Position numbers and translations under genes: made by a program | The notes under the pieces: model-generated | Seen by the model: the letters and a program-made list of their open reading frames with translations, nothing else | Told to the model about the DNA's origin: nothing | The model's database searches: none | Shown here: positions 8,112-16,857 of the stretch, piece by piece | How the letters are laid out: the number at the start of each line of letters is the position of its first letter | Position numbering within the stretch: the first letter of the stretch is position 1 | NCBI GenBank assembly: GCA_947166625.1 | Contig: CAMVEX010000007.1 | Span: forward strand, 1-64,000 | Reading direction: 5' to 3' | DNA: 64,000 nt | DNA from: an uncultured Clostridia bacterium | GTDB taxonomy: Bacteria; Bacillota; Clostridia; Oscillospirales; Acutalibacteraceae

Positions 8112-10604
8112 TTACCACATAATTCTTATGAGGTAATATTGTATTTTTTTGCCGGTTTTCATAGACCCGACGGTTTCGGACTGACATTTTTTAATGACGC
8201 CGATGATTGAATCATATTCCGGACCCGAAATCTCTCTGCCCGAAAACAGCGCTCTTTCAAAATCATCGCAAAAACCGGGCGGGATGAAATCGTATCTTTC
8301 ATTTCCGGCAAACATTTCAAAGAATTCTCCGTAGGCCTTTTCGGATTTGAAAGCGCCCGTGAATTTCAGAGTGTCATAAAGGCGCAGATAACGGCTGCCG
8401 ATATTCACCCTGCGATCGGAAGTGTTGAAGCTCCTGTGTCTCGGAATCACGATGACCGCCATTCTGATGAGGTAGGCGAGAAGCAGTAAACCGACGGTTA
8501 TCATAAACAATCTGAAAATGCCCGCCTTGGTCTGCTCCGTATTTATCTTTCGCACCCCGTCGATTATATTTCGGGTGGTGTTTGAGAAGGGATTGTTTCT
8601 GAAAATCCCGCCGAGCAGGCTCAGGCCGCTGTCATCCGACGGCGCGGTCGTCGCTTCGACCACCTGCCAGCCGAGCCCCTTTTGATAAACCTCAACCCAG
8701 GCGTGACCCGATGAATCGGGGACATCGATTTCGGTGGGGAAATTATCGGAGCTGTAAGGAGTTTTTATCCAATCTTCCTTCTTTTCCTGCATAAGGTCCG
8801 TGCCCATATAGAAATCTTCGCGGTTTATCACATAGCCTTCAGCGTATCTGGCGGGTATGCCGAGATATCTGAATATCATGGTCGCCGCAGACGCGAAATG
8901 CTGGCAGTAGCCCTTCATATTTGCAAGCAGGAAATAGTTGATATAATCCTCTCCGTAGGGCACCTTGCCCGGCTGAAGGGTGTAGGTATAGTTATTTTCG
9001 AGCGCGGATATGACCTCGGTGATCACATCGGTCATCGTATCGGCGTTATCGCGCTTGATATTATATGTTTCGAGGAATTCCTCTATCGCGGCTTTGTTGA
9101 CCTCGGGAACACTCAAAGCATTTGAAGTCGCGTAGCTCTCAAAATTTGAATCCAGATCATAAAAAGAGCCTGACGAAGCTGAGGCGAGGGATGAATAATC
9201 GATCTGCGGCTCATCGACGGTATAAAAGGTATATTCCGCGGTCTCGTTATCTTCGCTTTCGGAATTATAAATCTGACCCGAGGTTTTGAATTCCACGCTC
9301 CCGTCATCGGGTATAAGGGCGTAATAAGGGACGGCGAGGGGATCATCGAGCAGATCGGGATCTACTATGCGGACCGTCATTTTATGAACGCTCTTATCCG
9401 CCGTCTGCTCACCTTCATAATCCTCTTTGAGAATATTTGCCGTATTATTGAAATAATCGGCATTTGAAAATTCTTTCGCTTCATTCGCCACCCATCTGAG
9501 GTGGTCCGGGTCATAGTAATAGCCGACAAACTGGCGCAGATAGATCCTGTCCGTCCTGTAGTTGACTACCCGCACTTTAAGATCGGTCATACCGTCATAG
9601 GCGACATTTGAAACATTGCTGAGGCTGCCCGGGGCGGAATTGTTGCTCGACGGAGAAAAGAGTGAGCCGAGGCCGTATGAAAGAAAATTCTTGACTACGC
9701 GCTCGGTGCTCTGCTTGACACCGTCCGTCGGCAGCGCGATATCAAAATTATCCTGCGGCACCGCCGCGAATATCACTCCCGTAACCAGAAGCACGCATGA
9801 GAGCATTATCAGGGCTATCTGAGCCACATTTTTTGAATCCGTCACAAAGCCGTAGCTGTGTTTATGCTTTTTGACCGACGACCTGCTTATCATCCTGACA
9901 GTCAGACCGTTATAAGCGTTGGTCAGTTTCACCGCCGCCACCAGCACCCAGCCGGAAACGACAAGAATCATTCCGATTTTTGAAACATTATAATTAAAAT
10001 ACATCCCGAACTGGGTAATCGGAAATGTGATGAGAAACAGCGCCAGCAGGCTCATTTTTTCGCTGACGAATATATTTATGAGAAGCATCAAAATGACCGA
10101 AAGCACGCTTGCCGAAACGGTCATGGACACATAGTCATCCGAATAATAAGTATTGAATTCGCGAAGGAACGGCAGATTGCTGTGGGTATCAATATATGAC
10201 AGAGTGTGGTTTCTCAGCGCACTCACGCCGCTGTTGACCACCGAATAAAATGAAGTGCCCAGAGCAATTATCAAAAACAGTATGAGCAGGTAAACGATTA
10301 TTTTTATCCGCCTGCCGGCATACATAAACGAGAAAATAAACGAAAAGACAACGCACGAAAACACCACGGGGATTATGTTGAGATCAAGCTCAAACGCCGT
10401 AATGAAACAATAAAGCGAGCCGAAGGCGGTGCAGAAGAGGATCATGGCATTCACGATATATTTGATAAACGGAAAGCCCTCTTTTTGTGCGGAGAGATCG
10501 GGCGAAAATCTGATGCCCGTCTCTTTCGCAAGCTCTTCTCTGTAAGCGCCTGCTCTGCGCTCTCTATTCAGTTTTAATCTGCCGCTCTTTTTTACTGCAG
10601 CCAT
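8112..10604 (-). CDS. Membrane transglutaminase-like protein (TgpA/DUF3488 type)
   Basis: An 830-residue protein: about six membrane helices in the first 230 residues, a large extracytoplasmic part, a transglutaminase-like core, then one more membrane helix near residue 720 and a cytoplasmic DUF4129-like tail. The core shows the Cys motif KGYCQHFASAATM, the His motif SGHAWVEVY, and VVEATT where the acidic residue follows, as in YebA/TgpA relatives. It overlaps the upstream DUF58 gene by 13 bp and completes a moxR-DUF58-transglutaminase set, a widespread trio thought to act on envelope or assembled protein complexes. The substrate is unknown. The gene ends at a bidirectional terminator. Confidence 0.88.
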   Translation of the reverse strand: MAAVKKSGRLKLNRERRAGAYREELAKETGIRFSPDLSAQKEGFPFIKYIVNAMILFCTAFGSLYCFITAFELDLNIIPVVFSCVVFSFIFSFMYAGRRIKIIVYLLILFLIIALGTSFYSVVNSGVSALRNHTLSYIDTHSNLPFLREFNTYYSDDYVSMTVSASVLSVILMLLINIFVSEKMSLLALFLITFPITQFGMYFNYNVSKIGMILVVSGWVLVAAVKLTNAYNGLTVRMISRSSVKKHKHSYGFVTDSKNVAQIALIMLSCVLLVTGVIFAAVPQDNFDIALPTDGVKQSTERVVKNFLSYGLGSLFSPSSNNSAPGSLSNVSNVAYDGMTDLKVRVVNYRTDRIYLRQFVGYYYDPDHLRWVANEAKEFSNADYFNNTANILKEDYEGEQTADKSVHKMTVRIVDPDLLDDPLAVPYYALIPDDGSVEFKTSGQIYNSESEDNETAEYTFYTVDEPQIDYSSLASASSGSFYDLDSNFESYATSNALSVPEVNKAAIEEFLETYNIKRDNADTMTDVITEVISALENNYTYTLQPGKVPYGEDYINYFLLANMKGYCQHFASAATMIFRYLGIPARYAEGYVINREDFYMGTDLMQEKKEDWIKTPYSSDNFPTEIDVPDSSGHAWVEVYQKGLGWQVVEATTAPSDDSGLSLLGGIFRNNPFSNTTRNIIDGVRKINTEQTKAGIFRLFMITVGLLLLAYLIRMAVIVIPRHRSFNTSDRRVNIGSRYLRLYDTLKFTGAFKSEKAYGEFFEMFAGNERYDFIPPGFCDDFERALFSGREISGPEYDSIIGVIKKCQSETVGSMKTGKKIQYYLIRIMW

Positions 10605-11662
10605 ATCAAAACCACTTTATCCTTATAATTTCCGAGTCTGTTTGTATCCGATATTCCGCTGAAACCGGGGGTGGTAAAATAAACCGCCGAATCCCCCGCC
10701 CGTTTGGGCGCGCCGCTGTATTTTTCATACGCCTCATAACCGGTATAGCTTTGCATCATGAATATCTGGTTTAAGGCGTCAAGCAGGCCGTCTTCATCAT
10801 TCACGTTTTCTTCGCAAAATCTGCTCTGCTTGGTATCATACCACTGCACTTTGAAGGGGATCTCAAGCTCGATAAGTTTGATAGCAGCCGAATAAAACGC
10901 CGTTATGAGCTCATCGAGAAATCCCGCTTCTTCGCTGTCACGCCTGAGCTCAACGAGCAGGGCAAGAGTTCTGTCATAAAGCCGCTCAAATTCTTTAACA
11001 TACAGATCATCGTATTTCGCGCTGATCTTCCAGTTCACTCTCTGCATTCTGTCGCCGGGGGCATATTCTCTGAATTCCTTTACCTGAGTGACATCCTCGC
11101 TCGTGAGAGCCGAATCGGTATCGCTCTCATCACCTTCCGCAAAGGCATTCTCTACGATATTCATCACTATATCGTCCGCATTGGGCAAAACGGTTATCCT
11201 CGCGTCTGCACCCCACTCGCGTTCAAACACAAAAAGCCCGAGATAATCCTGCATTTTGAGAGATTTGCCCGTGAGGGTCACCAAACCGGAATACACGCTG
11301 CTTATCTTCCAGCGAAACGAATGTGTGCCCCGCCTCACGGGCAGAGTCATTTCCTGCTTCTCCTCATTTGGATAAAAGCCGTTTTCGACCTTATAACCGA
11401 GCCTGACGCCCGGCATGGGGAAAGGAGTGGAATTCTCAATGATAAAATCGACGGGGATGTCGTTATTACTGCCGACGGTGCCGAGCGGAATATTTACCTT
11501 GACCTCTATGCCGTTAAACGCTTTTTTGGAAACGGAAAAACTTATAACGGCAAGCAGGACCGCCGCGAGCAAAAGATAGAAGAAAAAGAAATTATGATAG
11601 AATAGAAACAGCAGCACCGCAACAAGCAGGATGACGCCGTATTCAATTCTGTTTTTAAGCAA
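10592..11662 (-). CDS. DUF58 domain protein
   Basis: A 356-residue protein with two N-terminal membrane helices (residues about 8-45), a beta-rich middle, and the family signature EYAPGDRMQRVNWKISAKYD near residue 200. DUF58 proteins share a VWA-like fold and are usually linked to a MoxR ATPase and a transglutaminase-like membrane protein, as here. It starts 33 bp after moxR and overlaps the transglutaminase gene by 13 bp, so translation may be coupled. The molecular role of the family is not settled. Confidence 0.88.
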   Translation of the reverse strand: MLKNRIEYGVILLVAVLLFLFYHNFFFFYLLLAAVLLAVISFSVSKKAFNGIEVKVNIPLGTVGSNNDIPVDFIIENSTPFPMPGVRLGYKVENGFYPNEEKQEMTLPVRRGTHSFRWKISSVYSGLVTLTGKSLKMQDYLGLFVFEREWGADARITVLPNADDIVMNIVENAFAEGDESDTDSALTSEDVTQVKEFREYAPGDRMQRVNWKISAKYDDLYVKEFERLYDRTLALLVELRRDSEEAGFLDELITAFYSAAIKLIELEIPFKVQWYDTKQSRFCEENVNDEDGLLDALNQIFMMQSYTGYEAYEKYSGAPKRAGDSAVYFTTPGFSGISDTNRLGNYKDKVVLIWLQ

Positions 11663-11695
11663 GACGGATCATCCTTTCTCCGCGGTAACGGGTTT

Positions 11696-12643
11696 TTATT
11701 TGATAGCAGGCATTTTGACCTGCTGAGTGATCTCCGAGATTATCTCCTCTTCGGTCCTGCCCGCCGCTTTTGCCTTGGGGCTGAGCGTGACTCTGTGGCA
11801 GGCGACCATATTCATGACCGCAAGCAGATCCTCCGGTATCACATAATCTCTGCCGCTGATATACGCGTGAGCCCTGCCCATCCTGAGCAGCGCCTTGCCG
11901 CCTCTGGGGCTGACTCCGCTTCGGAGCCATTCGCTGCTTCTGCCCGCGAGCAAAAGCGCCGAAATATAATCAAAGAGGGAATCATCCACATGCATCTGCG
12001 AGGCGTCATACTGCATCTGCTTGATCTCATCCAGAGTCATAATAGCGTGCAGAGACTCCATATTGCTCTTATCTTTGTTTTCGTTTTTGAGAATGATCGC
12101 TTCGCTCTGAGCATCGGGATAGCCCATTGTGAGGCGGATCATAAATCTGTCAAGCTGTGACTCGGGCAGCTTTTGTGTGCCTGCGGAGCCGAGAGGATTC
12201 TGAGTGGCGATAACAAAAAAAGGCGAAGGAAGCGGATGGGTAACGCCGTCAACGGTAACGCTCCCCTCCTCCATTACCTCGAGCAGGGCGGACTGAGTTT
12301 TGGGCGAAGTTCTGTTAAGTTCATCCGCGAGGAAGAGATTGCACATGACCGCTCCCTCTTTATATTCAAATTCTTCGCTTGATTTATTATACATCATAAA
12401 TCCGGTAACATCGCCCGGCATGGCGTCCGGGGTGAACTGCATACGCTTATAGTCAAGAGAAAGCGTCTTTGACAGAGCGAGCGCAAGCGTTGTTTTGCCG
12501 ACTCCCGGAATATCCTCGAGCATTATATGACCGCCCGCGATCATCGCCATAAGGACGGATTCTATAACATCATCCTTACCGATTATGACCTTCTTGATCT
12601 CATTTTTGACTTCCTCGGGTTTGTGCTGAAGAGTATTATTCAT
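11696..12643 (-). CDS. MoxR-family AAA+ ATPase
   Basis: Chaperone-like ATPase of 315 residues. The Walker A motif is IPGVGKTTLA near residue 45 and Walker B is LFLADELNRT near residue 105, followed by sensor motif ATQNP. ATG at 12643 is preceded by GGGGGAAAG and gives the usual family length; longer in-frame starts would run into mcsB. The stop codon of mcsB lies 13 bp upstream, so this gene seems to belong to the mcsA-mcsB transcript. Known relatives load or remodel partner proteins with VWA-like folds, consistent with the DUF58 gene downstream. Confidence 0.92.
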   Translation of the reverse strand: MNNTLQHKPEEVKNEIKKVIIGKDDVIESVLMAMIAGGHIMLEDIPGVGKTTLALALSKTLSLDYKRMQFTPDAMPGDVTGFMMYNKSSEEFEYKEGAVMCNLFLADELNRTSPKTQSALLEVMEEGSVTVDGVTHPLPSPFFVIATQNPLGSAGTQKLPESQLDRFMIRLTMGYPDAQSEAIILKNENKDKSNMESLHAIMTLDEIKQMQYDASQMHVDDSLFDYISALLLAGRSSEWLRSGVSPRGGKALLRMGRAHAYISGRDYVIPEDLLAVMNMVACHRVTLSPKAKAAGRTEEEIISEITQQVKMPAIK

Positions 12644-12656
12644 TTTCTTTCCCCCA

Positions 12657-13673
12657 TTATCTGTTTTGAACAAGTGCCTTTCTGACAAGCTCCGCTCTGC
12701 GGATATCTCTCGCCGCGACCGTGTCGATCCCCTCATTTGTGACTGAAACGGTGGCGGGCTGCATATCCGTGATCAACGCATTGATCGTTTCTATCGGGAT
12801 GTCTATAATACCCACCGCTGCACCGAGGCGGACATAGGAAATGAGTTCCATAAATTCATCGGTGTTGAGCATTCTTGCATTTTCGAGCACTCCGAGAGAT
12901 CTGTAAATCTTATCTTCGAGAGCGGGATTTTTGATCTCTCTCTCGGCGGCGCTCCTCTCCTGATTTATGAGCTGACGCACTATAGACTCAAGATTTGCCG
13001 TAGCGGTGTCTTCCGTGATACCCAAAGTGATCCTGTTTGAAATCTGGTAGATGTCGCCCGCGGGCTTCTTTCTGCTTCCGTAGGCTCCGCCGATACTCAG
13101 CCCGAGCTTTGAAACGGTGTTTGAGATGGCGTTTATCTGGCCGCAGGCAGTGAGCGCCGGCAGATGAAGAAAAACGGACGCGCGCATGGCGGTGCCGAGG
13201 TTTGTGGGATCTGCCGTCATATATCCTATCCTCTCATCAAAGGCGTAATGGAGGCTCTTATCAAGAGAATTATCAATGCTGTCCGCAGTTTTATATGCTT
13301 CCGAAAGAGCAAGGCCGCTTTTCATGACCTGAAGACGGATATGATCTTCTTCGCATATCATTATGCTCACGCTTTCATCCGATGAGATCAGAAGGCCGGT
13401 GCCTTCTTCGCACGAGGTGAATTCGGGGCTTATCACATGCCTCTCCGCAAGGGAAACGGCCTGCAAATGCGATAGATCGGTCATTGAGATATAGCCGAAC
13501 TGCTCGGGAAACTCTTCAAAAACGGCGTTTTTAACAAGCTCGTTTACCTTGGTTTTTCCCTGAAAATCAAGCCTCCAGGGGAAGGCGATATCATCAATGT
13601 TTCTCGCAAGGCGGATCCTTGTGGAGATGACGGTATCGCTCTGATCGCCGCTGAGTGAATACCATTTATCCAT
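12657..13673 (-). CDS. mcsB: Protein-arginine kinase McsB (variant active site)
   Basis: McsB phosphorylates arginines to mark proteins for ClpCP degradation. The phosphagen-kinase signature STRIRLARN (residues 17-25) and the arginine-phosphate pocket RDIRRA near the C-terminus are present. The usual catalytic-loop cysteine (CPTN in typical McsB) is replaced by aspartate: TADPTNLGT with Asp at residue 155, codon 13209-13211. Length 338 is slightly short of the roughly 360 usual in Bacilli. It overlaps mcsA by 8 bp. No ctsR or clpC is adjacent, unlike the classical operon. Activity may be altered, or the Asp form may be normal in this lineage. Confidence 0.92.
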   Translation of the reverse strand: MDKWYSLSGDQSDTVISTRIRLARNIDDIAFPWRLDFQGKTKVNELVKNAVFEEFPEQFGYISMTDLSHLQAVSLAERHVISPEFTSCEEGTGLLISSDESVSIMICEEDHIRLQVMKSGLALSEAYKTADSIDNSLDKSLHYAFDERIGYMTADPTNLGTAMRASVFLHLPALTACGQINAISNTVSKLGLSIGGAYGSRKKPAGDIYQISNRITLGITEDTATANLESIVRQLINQERSAAEREIKNPALEDKIYRSLGVLENARMLNTDEFMELISYVRLGAAVGIIDIPIETINALITDMQPATVSVTNEGIDTVAARDIRRAELVRKALVQNR

Positions 13674-14181
13674 TGACGCTCTCTCCTTCCAGTTTCTTTA
13701 TAGTATCTCTGATCTCGGCGGCCTTTTCAAAATCCTGGATTTTGACCGCCTCATCCATTTCAAGACGGAGCTTATCTATCTTTTCCTGCGCGCTCTCGAT
13801 CCTCTCGCGCTTGCCGGAGGATCTGCCGATTTTTCCGGTATGATCTATTTTGCCGTGGATCCTGCGGATCGAAGGCAGAAGGCGATCGTAAAAAGTCCTG
13901 TAACACTCGGGGCAGCCGACCTTACCCTGCCTTACTATATCGTCAAAAGAGCAGCCGCATTTTTCGCATCTGACGGCGGGTCCGCGCGAAACGGCAGGCA
14001 CCATATCCCCGAGAAATCCGCTCAAAAATCCGCTCAGGCTGAAATCAAAGCCCGAAAACATATCGGAATAACCGAGATGATCCGCGCAGTCGCGGCAGAG
14101 ATGGGATTCTGCCATATCGCCGTTGATTATCTGCTTTATATGAGTTGTCGCTTCGTTCTTTCCGCAATTCTGGCACAACAT
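13666..14181 (-). CDS. mcsA: McsA, zinc-binding activator of McsB
   Basis: A 171-residue adaptor with paired Cys motifs for zinc: CQNCGKNEATTH and CRDCADH near the start, CEKCG and CPECY in the middle, then a UvrB/UvrC-type helix pair near residues 130-165 (KAAEIRDTIKKLE). ATG at 14181 is chosen because AAAGGAAG lies nine bases upstream and the protein then begins MLCQNCG as in relatives; an in-frame start 14 codons upstream lacks such a site. It is the first gene of a predicted mcsA-mcsB-moxR-DUF58-transglutaminase operon. Confidence 0.9.
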   Translation of the reverse strand: MLCQNCGKNEATTHIKQIINGDMAESHLCRDCADHLGYSDMFSGFDFSLSGFLSGFLGDMVPAVSRGPAVRCEKCGCSFDDIVRQGKVGCPECYRTFYDRLLPSIRRIHGKIDHTGKIGRSSGKRERIESAQEKIDKLRLEMDEAVKIQDFEKAAEIRDTIKKLEGESVNG

Positions 14182-14227
14182 ATTCACTACTTCCTTTCTG
14201 CAAAAAGCGAAACACTTTAACATTATG

Positions 14228-14256
14228 ATTATAATGAGTTATTTTTATTTATTCAA
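14228..14256 (-). promoter_or_regulatory. Sigma-A promoter for the mcsA operon
   Basis: On the minus strand, TTGAAT (14251-14256) and TATAAT (14228-14233) with a 17-bp spacer. No direct-repeat CtsR operator (GGTCAAA type) was recognised around it. Confidence 0.7.
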
Positions 14257-14299
14257 TAGACAAATTGTTAACAGAATGCCGAAATCGCGCCTCACCCGA

Positions 14300-14328
14300 T
14301 TGCATTTTAATTCGCTTTGTGTTAGAAT
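14300..14328 (+). promoter_or_regulatory. Sigma-A promoter for rarA
   Basis: TTGCAT at 14300-14305 and TAGAAT at 14323-14328, spacer 17 bp. It is divergent from the mcsA promoter about 45 bp away. Confidence 0.7.
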
Positions 14329-14362
14329 GATAAGACAGATTGTCAATGAAGGAGGCATACAA

Positions 14363-15631
14363 ATGTCCTCACCTCTTGCCGACCGTCTCAGGCCGGAAAA
14401 TATAGACGAAATGGTTGGCCAGACCCACCTCATAGGCCGCGGCAAACCGCTCAGGAACATAATAGAATCGGGCGAGCTGCCCAATATGGTGTTTTACGGC
14501 CCTCCCGGAGTGGGCAAGACCACCCTTGCGAGAATAATTGCAAAGCAGACGGACCGCTATCTTGTCAAGCTTAACGGCACCACCGCGGGCACCGCAGATA
14601 TCAAAGAGGTAGTGGCTCAGCTCGACACCCTCGCCGCCGTAAACGGGATCTTGCTCTATCTCGACGAAATACAGTATTTCAACAAGAAACAGCAGCAGAC
14701 TCTTTTGGAATATATAGAGAGCGGCAGGATAACCCTTATCGCCTCCACCACGGAAAACCCGTATTTTTATGTTTACAGCGCGATCCTTTCACGCTCCACG
14801 GTATTTGAATTCAAGCGTGTGGAGCCGGGCGAAATCGCCAAAGCGGTCCGGCGCGGATTTGATGAAATGGCAGAGAGCAGAGGCGAAAGCTACGATATAG
14901 AAGACGGAGTGATCTCTCATATTTCGACCGCCTGCGCAGGCGATGTGCGCAAAGCGCTCAACAGCGTGGAGCTCTGCGTTCTCAGCGCTTACGGCAGCGA
15001 GATTCCCAAAAAAATCACTCTCGAAAGCGCTCGCTCTCTCACACAGACAAGCGCCATGCGATATGATAAGGATTCCGATGAGCATTATGACATTATTTCC
15101 GCTTATCAGAAATCTATGAGAGGCAGCGACCCGGACGCGGCGATCCACTATCTTGCAAGGCTGCTTGAAGCGGGCGACCTCCCCTCCGCGTGCAGGAGGC
15201 TGATGGTATGCGCCAGCGAGGATGTCGGCCTTGCGTATCCGCAGATAATCCCTATTGTAAAAGCCGCTATCGACGCCGCGCTTATGCTCGGCCTTCCCGA
15301 GGCGCGTATTCCGCTTGCGGACGCGGTAATCCTCGTGGCGACAAGCCCGAAATCAAACTCCGCGTATAACGCGATAAATACCGCGATGGCGGATGTAAAA
15401 AACGGCAGGACGGGAGCGATACCCCGTCAGCTTCAGAATAAGCACTATGACGGCGAGGATAACCCCGTAAAAGGTCAGAATTATAAATATGCCCACGACT
15501 TCCCGGGGCACTGGGTGGATCAGCAATATCTGCCGGACGCGATAAAGAATACAAAATATTATGAATTCGGCGATAACAAGATCGAGCAGACCTCAAAGGA
15601 ATACTGGGCAAAAATCAAAGGTAAACAATAA
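14363..15631 (+). CDS. rarA: Replication-associated recombination protein RarA (MgsA) ATPase
   Basis: AAA+ ATPase acting at stalled replication forks, 422 residues. The Walker A motif is GPPGVGKTTLAR near residue 45 and Walker B LLYLDEIQYF near residue 100. The C-terminal half has the conserved SEDVGLAYP and KNGRTGAIP motifs of the family. ATG at 14363 has GAAGGAGG seven bases upstream; in-frame codons farther upstream cover the promoter. The stop codon overlaps the bioY start by one base. In Bacillus subtilis rarA also lies near a 6S RNA gene, which fits the RNA called at 16592. Confidence 0.95.
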   Translation: MSSPLADRLRPENIDEMVGQTHLIGRGKPLRNIIESGELPNMVFYGPPGVGKTTLARIIAKQTDRYLVKLNGTTAGTADIKEVVAQLDTLAAVNGILLYLDEIQYFNKKQQQTLLEYIESGRITLIASTTENPYFYVYSAILSRSTVFEFKRVEPGEIAKAVRRGFDEMAESRGESYDIEDGVISHISTACAGDVRKALNSVELCVLSAYGSEIPKKITLESARSLTQTSAMRYDKDSDEHYDIISAYQKSMRGSDPDAAIHYLARLLEAGDLPSACRRLMVCASEDVGLAYPQIIPIVKAAIDAALMLGLPEARIPLADAVILVATSPKSNSAYNAINTAMADVKNGRTGAIPRQLQNKHYDGEDNPVKGQNYKYAHDFPGHWVDQQYLPDAIKNTKYYEFGDNKIEQTSKEYWAKIKGKQ

Positions 15632-16197
15632 TGGAATCGGTCAAATCAAATAAAGCAGTTTCAAAATTAACATACGCGGCGTTTACGGCGCTGACGGCGG
15701 CGATCATAGCGGTATGCGCCTGGATAACTGTCCCCGGGCCCGTCCCATTCACGATGCAGACTTTCGGAGTTTTTCTCGCGCTGAGGCTTCTCGGCGGCAA
15801 AAGAGGCTCGATCTCCGTCGCGCTTTATATCCTTCTGGGAGCCGCAGGTCTGCCCGTCTTTTCGGGCTTCAAAGCCGGCATAGGCGTGCTTATCGGGCCG
15901 ACGGGCGGCTATATTTTAGGGTTTATTTTTATGGCGCTCATATATCTTGCGGCGGAAAAGGCGCTTGTCAACAGGGTAAGAGTTTACGCCGCAATGATCT
16001 CGGGGCTTTCGGTCTGCTACGCATTCGGCACCGTCCAGTTTATATTCGTGATGAAAACATCAGGCACGGTTTACGGCGCAGTTCAGGCGCTGATGCTCTG
16101 CGTCGTTCCCTATATCATTCCGGATATCCTCAAGATGATCCTTGCGGATCTGACGGCTGCAAGGCTCGGAACGGCGCTCAAAAAACTTCACGAATAA
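15631..16197 (+). CDS. bioY: BioY-family biotin transporter substrate-binding subunit
   Basis: S component for biotin uptake by an ECF-type transporter. The protein has 188 residues and about six membrane helices. The family motif PGPVPFTMQTFGV lies near residue 30, followed by LGGKRGSISVALYILLGAAG and the GPTGGYILGF motif near residue 90. Its ATG overlaps the rarA stop, so it is probably translated from the rarA transcript. No biotin genes or EcfAAT genes are in the window, so it must share an energising module encoded elsewhere or work alone. No BirA operator was recognised. Confidence 0.93.
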   Translation: MESVKSNKAVSKLTYAAFTALTAAIIAVCAWITVPGPVPFTMQTFGVFLALRLLGGKRGSISVALYILLGAAGLPVFSGFKAGIGVLIGPTGGYILGFIFMALIYLAAEKALVNRVRVYAAMISGLSVCYAFGTVQFIFVMKTSGTVYGAVQALMLCVVPYIIPDILKMILADLTAARLGTALKKLHE

Positions 16198-16213
16198 TTA
16201 AGCAATGTAAATG

Positions 16214-16242
16214 TTGACTAATCCGGTCAATCATAGTAAAAT
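16214..16242 (+). promoter_or_regulatory. Sigma-A promoter for the DUF1292 gene (and possibly 6S RNA)
   Basis: TTGACT at 16214-16219 and TAAAAT at 16237-16242, spacer 17 bp, 33 bp before the ATG at 16275. Confidence 0.7.
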
Positions 16243-16274
16243 AACAGCGAAGAAACAAGAAAGGAACAGCCCCG

Positions 16275-16577
16275 ATGGATGAAGAATATATCCCCGAAAT
16301 AGTCAGCGTAATAGACGAAGAGGGAAAAGAACATATATTTGAGGAGCTTGACAGAATCGAAACGGAAAAGGGCCGTTATGTGGCTCTCAGCCCTCTGCCT
16401 GAGGATCCCTCCAAAATAAGTGAGGAGGATGATGAATTCATAGTCCTCAGAGTCATTCCCGGCAAAGGCGATGAGGTAACTCTTGAGCCGATAGAGGATG
16501 ACGAAGAATATGACGAGATAGGTAACATCTTTCTCGAAAGGCTCGCCGAGATGTTTTCAGGCGAGGATGAAGAATAA
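16275..16577 (+). CDS. DUF1292 (YrzB-like) acidic protein
   Basis: A 100-residue, very acidic cytoplasmic protein with the DUF1292 layout: VSVIDEEGKEHIFEELDRIE, then YVALSPL and FIVLRVIPGKGDEVTLEPIED near residue 60. The family is widespread in Firmicutes and of unknown function; in other species it often sits beside the Holliday-junction resolvase gene ruvX, which is not seen here. ATG at 16275 follows AAGAAAGGAACAG. It is transcribed from its own promoter and is followed within 20 bases by the 6S RNA. Confidence 0.88.
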   Translation: MDEEYIPEIVSVIDEEGKEHIFEELDRIETEKGRYVALSPLPEDPSKISEEDDEFIVLRVIPGKGDEVTLEPIEDDEEYDEIGNIFLERLAEMFSGEDEE

Positions 16578-16591
16578 TTACAAATAAATAT

Positions 16592-16808
16592 TGCCGTCTG
16601 CCTTGTTCGATAACTATGACTCTGATGTAACCCAACGAAAAAATATTGGGAGCCCGACTCCGTCGCCGGACTGCAGACCTCCCGCCCCGGGGATTCTCTT
16701 TTGAGCGCTCGCCGGCAAGCGGATGAAGGGAGCGAGAAATCGACGGGAGGCACCCACCTGCCAAAGAGCAGGTTACAAGCGGTCATTCCCGGCAGGGCGG
16801 ACTGTATT
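16592..16808 (+). ncRNA. ssrS: 6S RNA (SsrS-like)
   Basis: A global regulator RNA that binds the housekeeping RNA polymerase. The region folds like 6S RNA. The closing stem pairs GCCGTCTGCC (16593-16602) with GGCAGGGCGG (16791-16800). The conserved GTTCG follows at 16605-16609. A local hairpin CCCAA/TTGGG (16631-16650) sits on the 5' side of the central region. A distal stem CCTCCCG/CGGGAGG (16678-16684 with 16743-16749) holds an apical arm. On the 3' side a hairpin ACCTGC/GCAGGT (16756-16773) is followed at once by GGTTACA, the same hairpin-then-GGTTACA order as in E. coli 6S RNA. Size, about 215 nt, also fits. Ends are approximate. Confidence 0.75.
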
Positions 16809-16857
16809 TTGAGCGCTGCCAGTGACAGCACCGGCGGCGGATATACAGGAGCAAATA

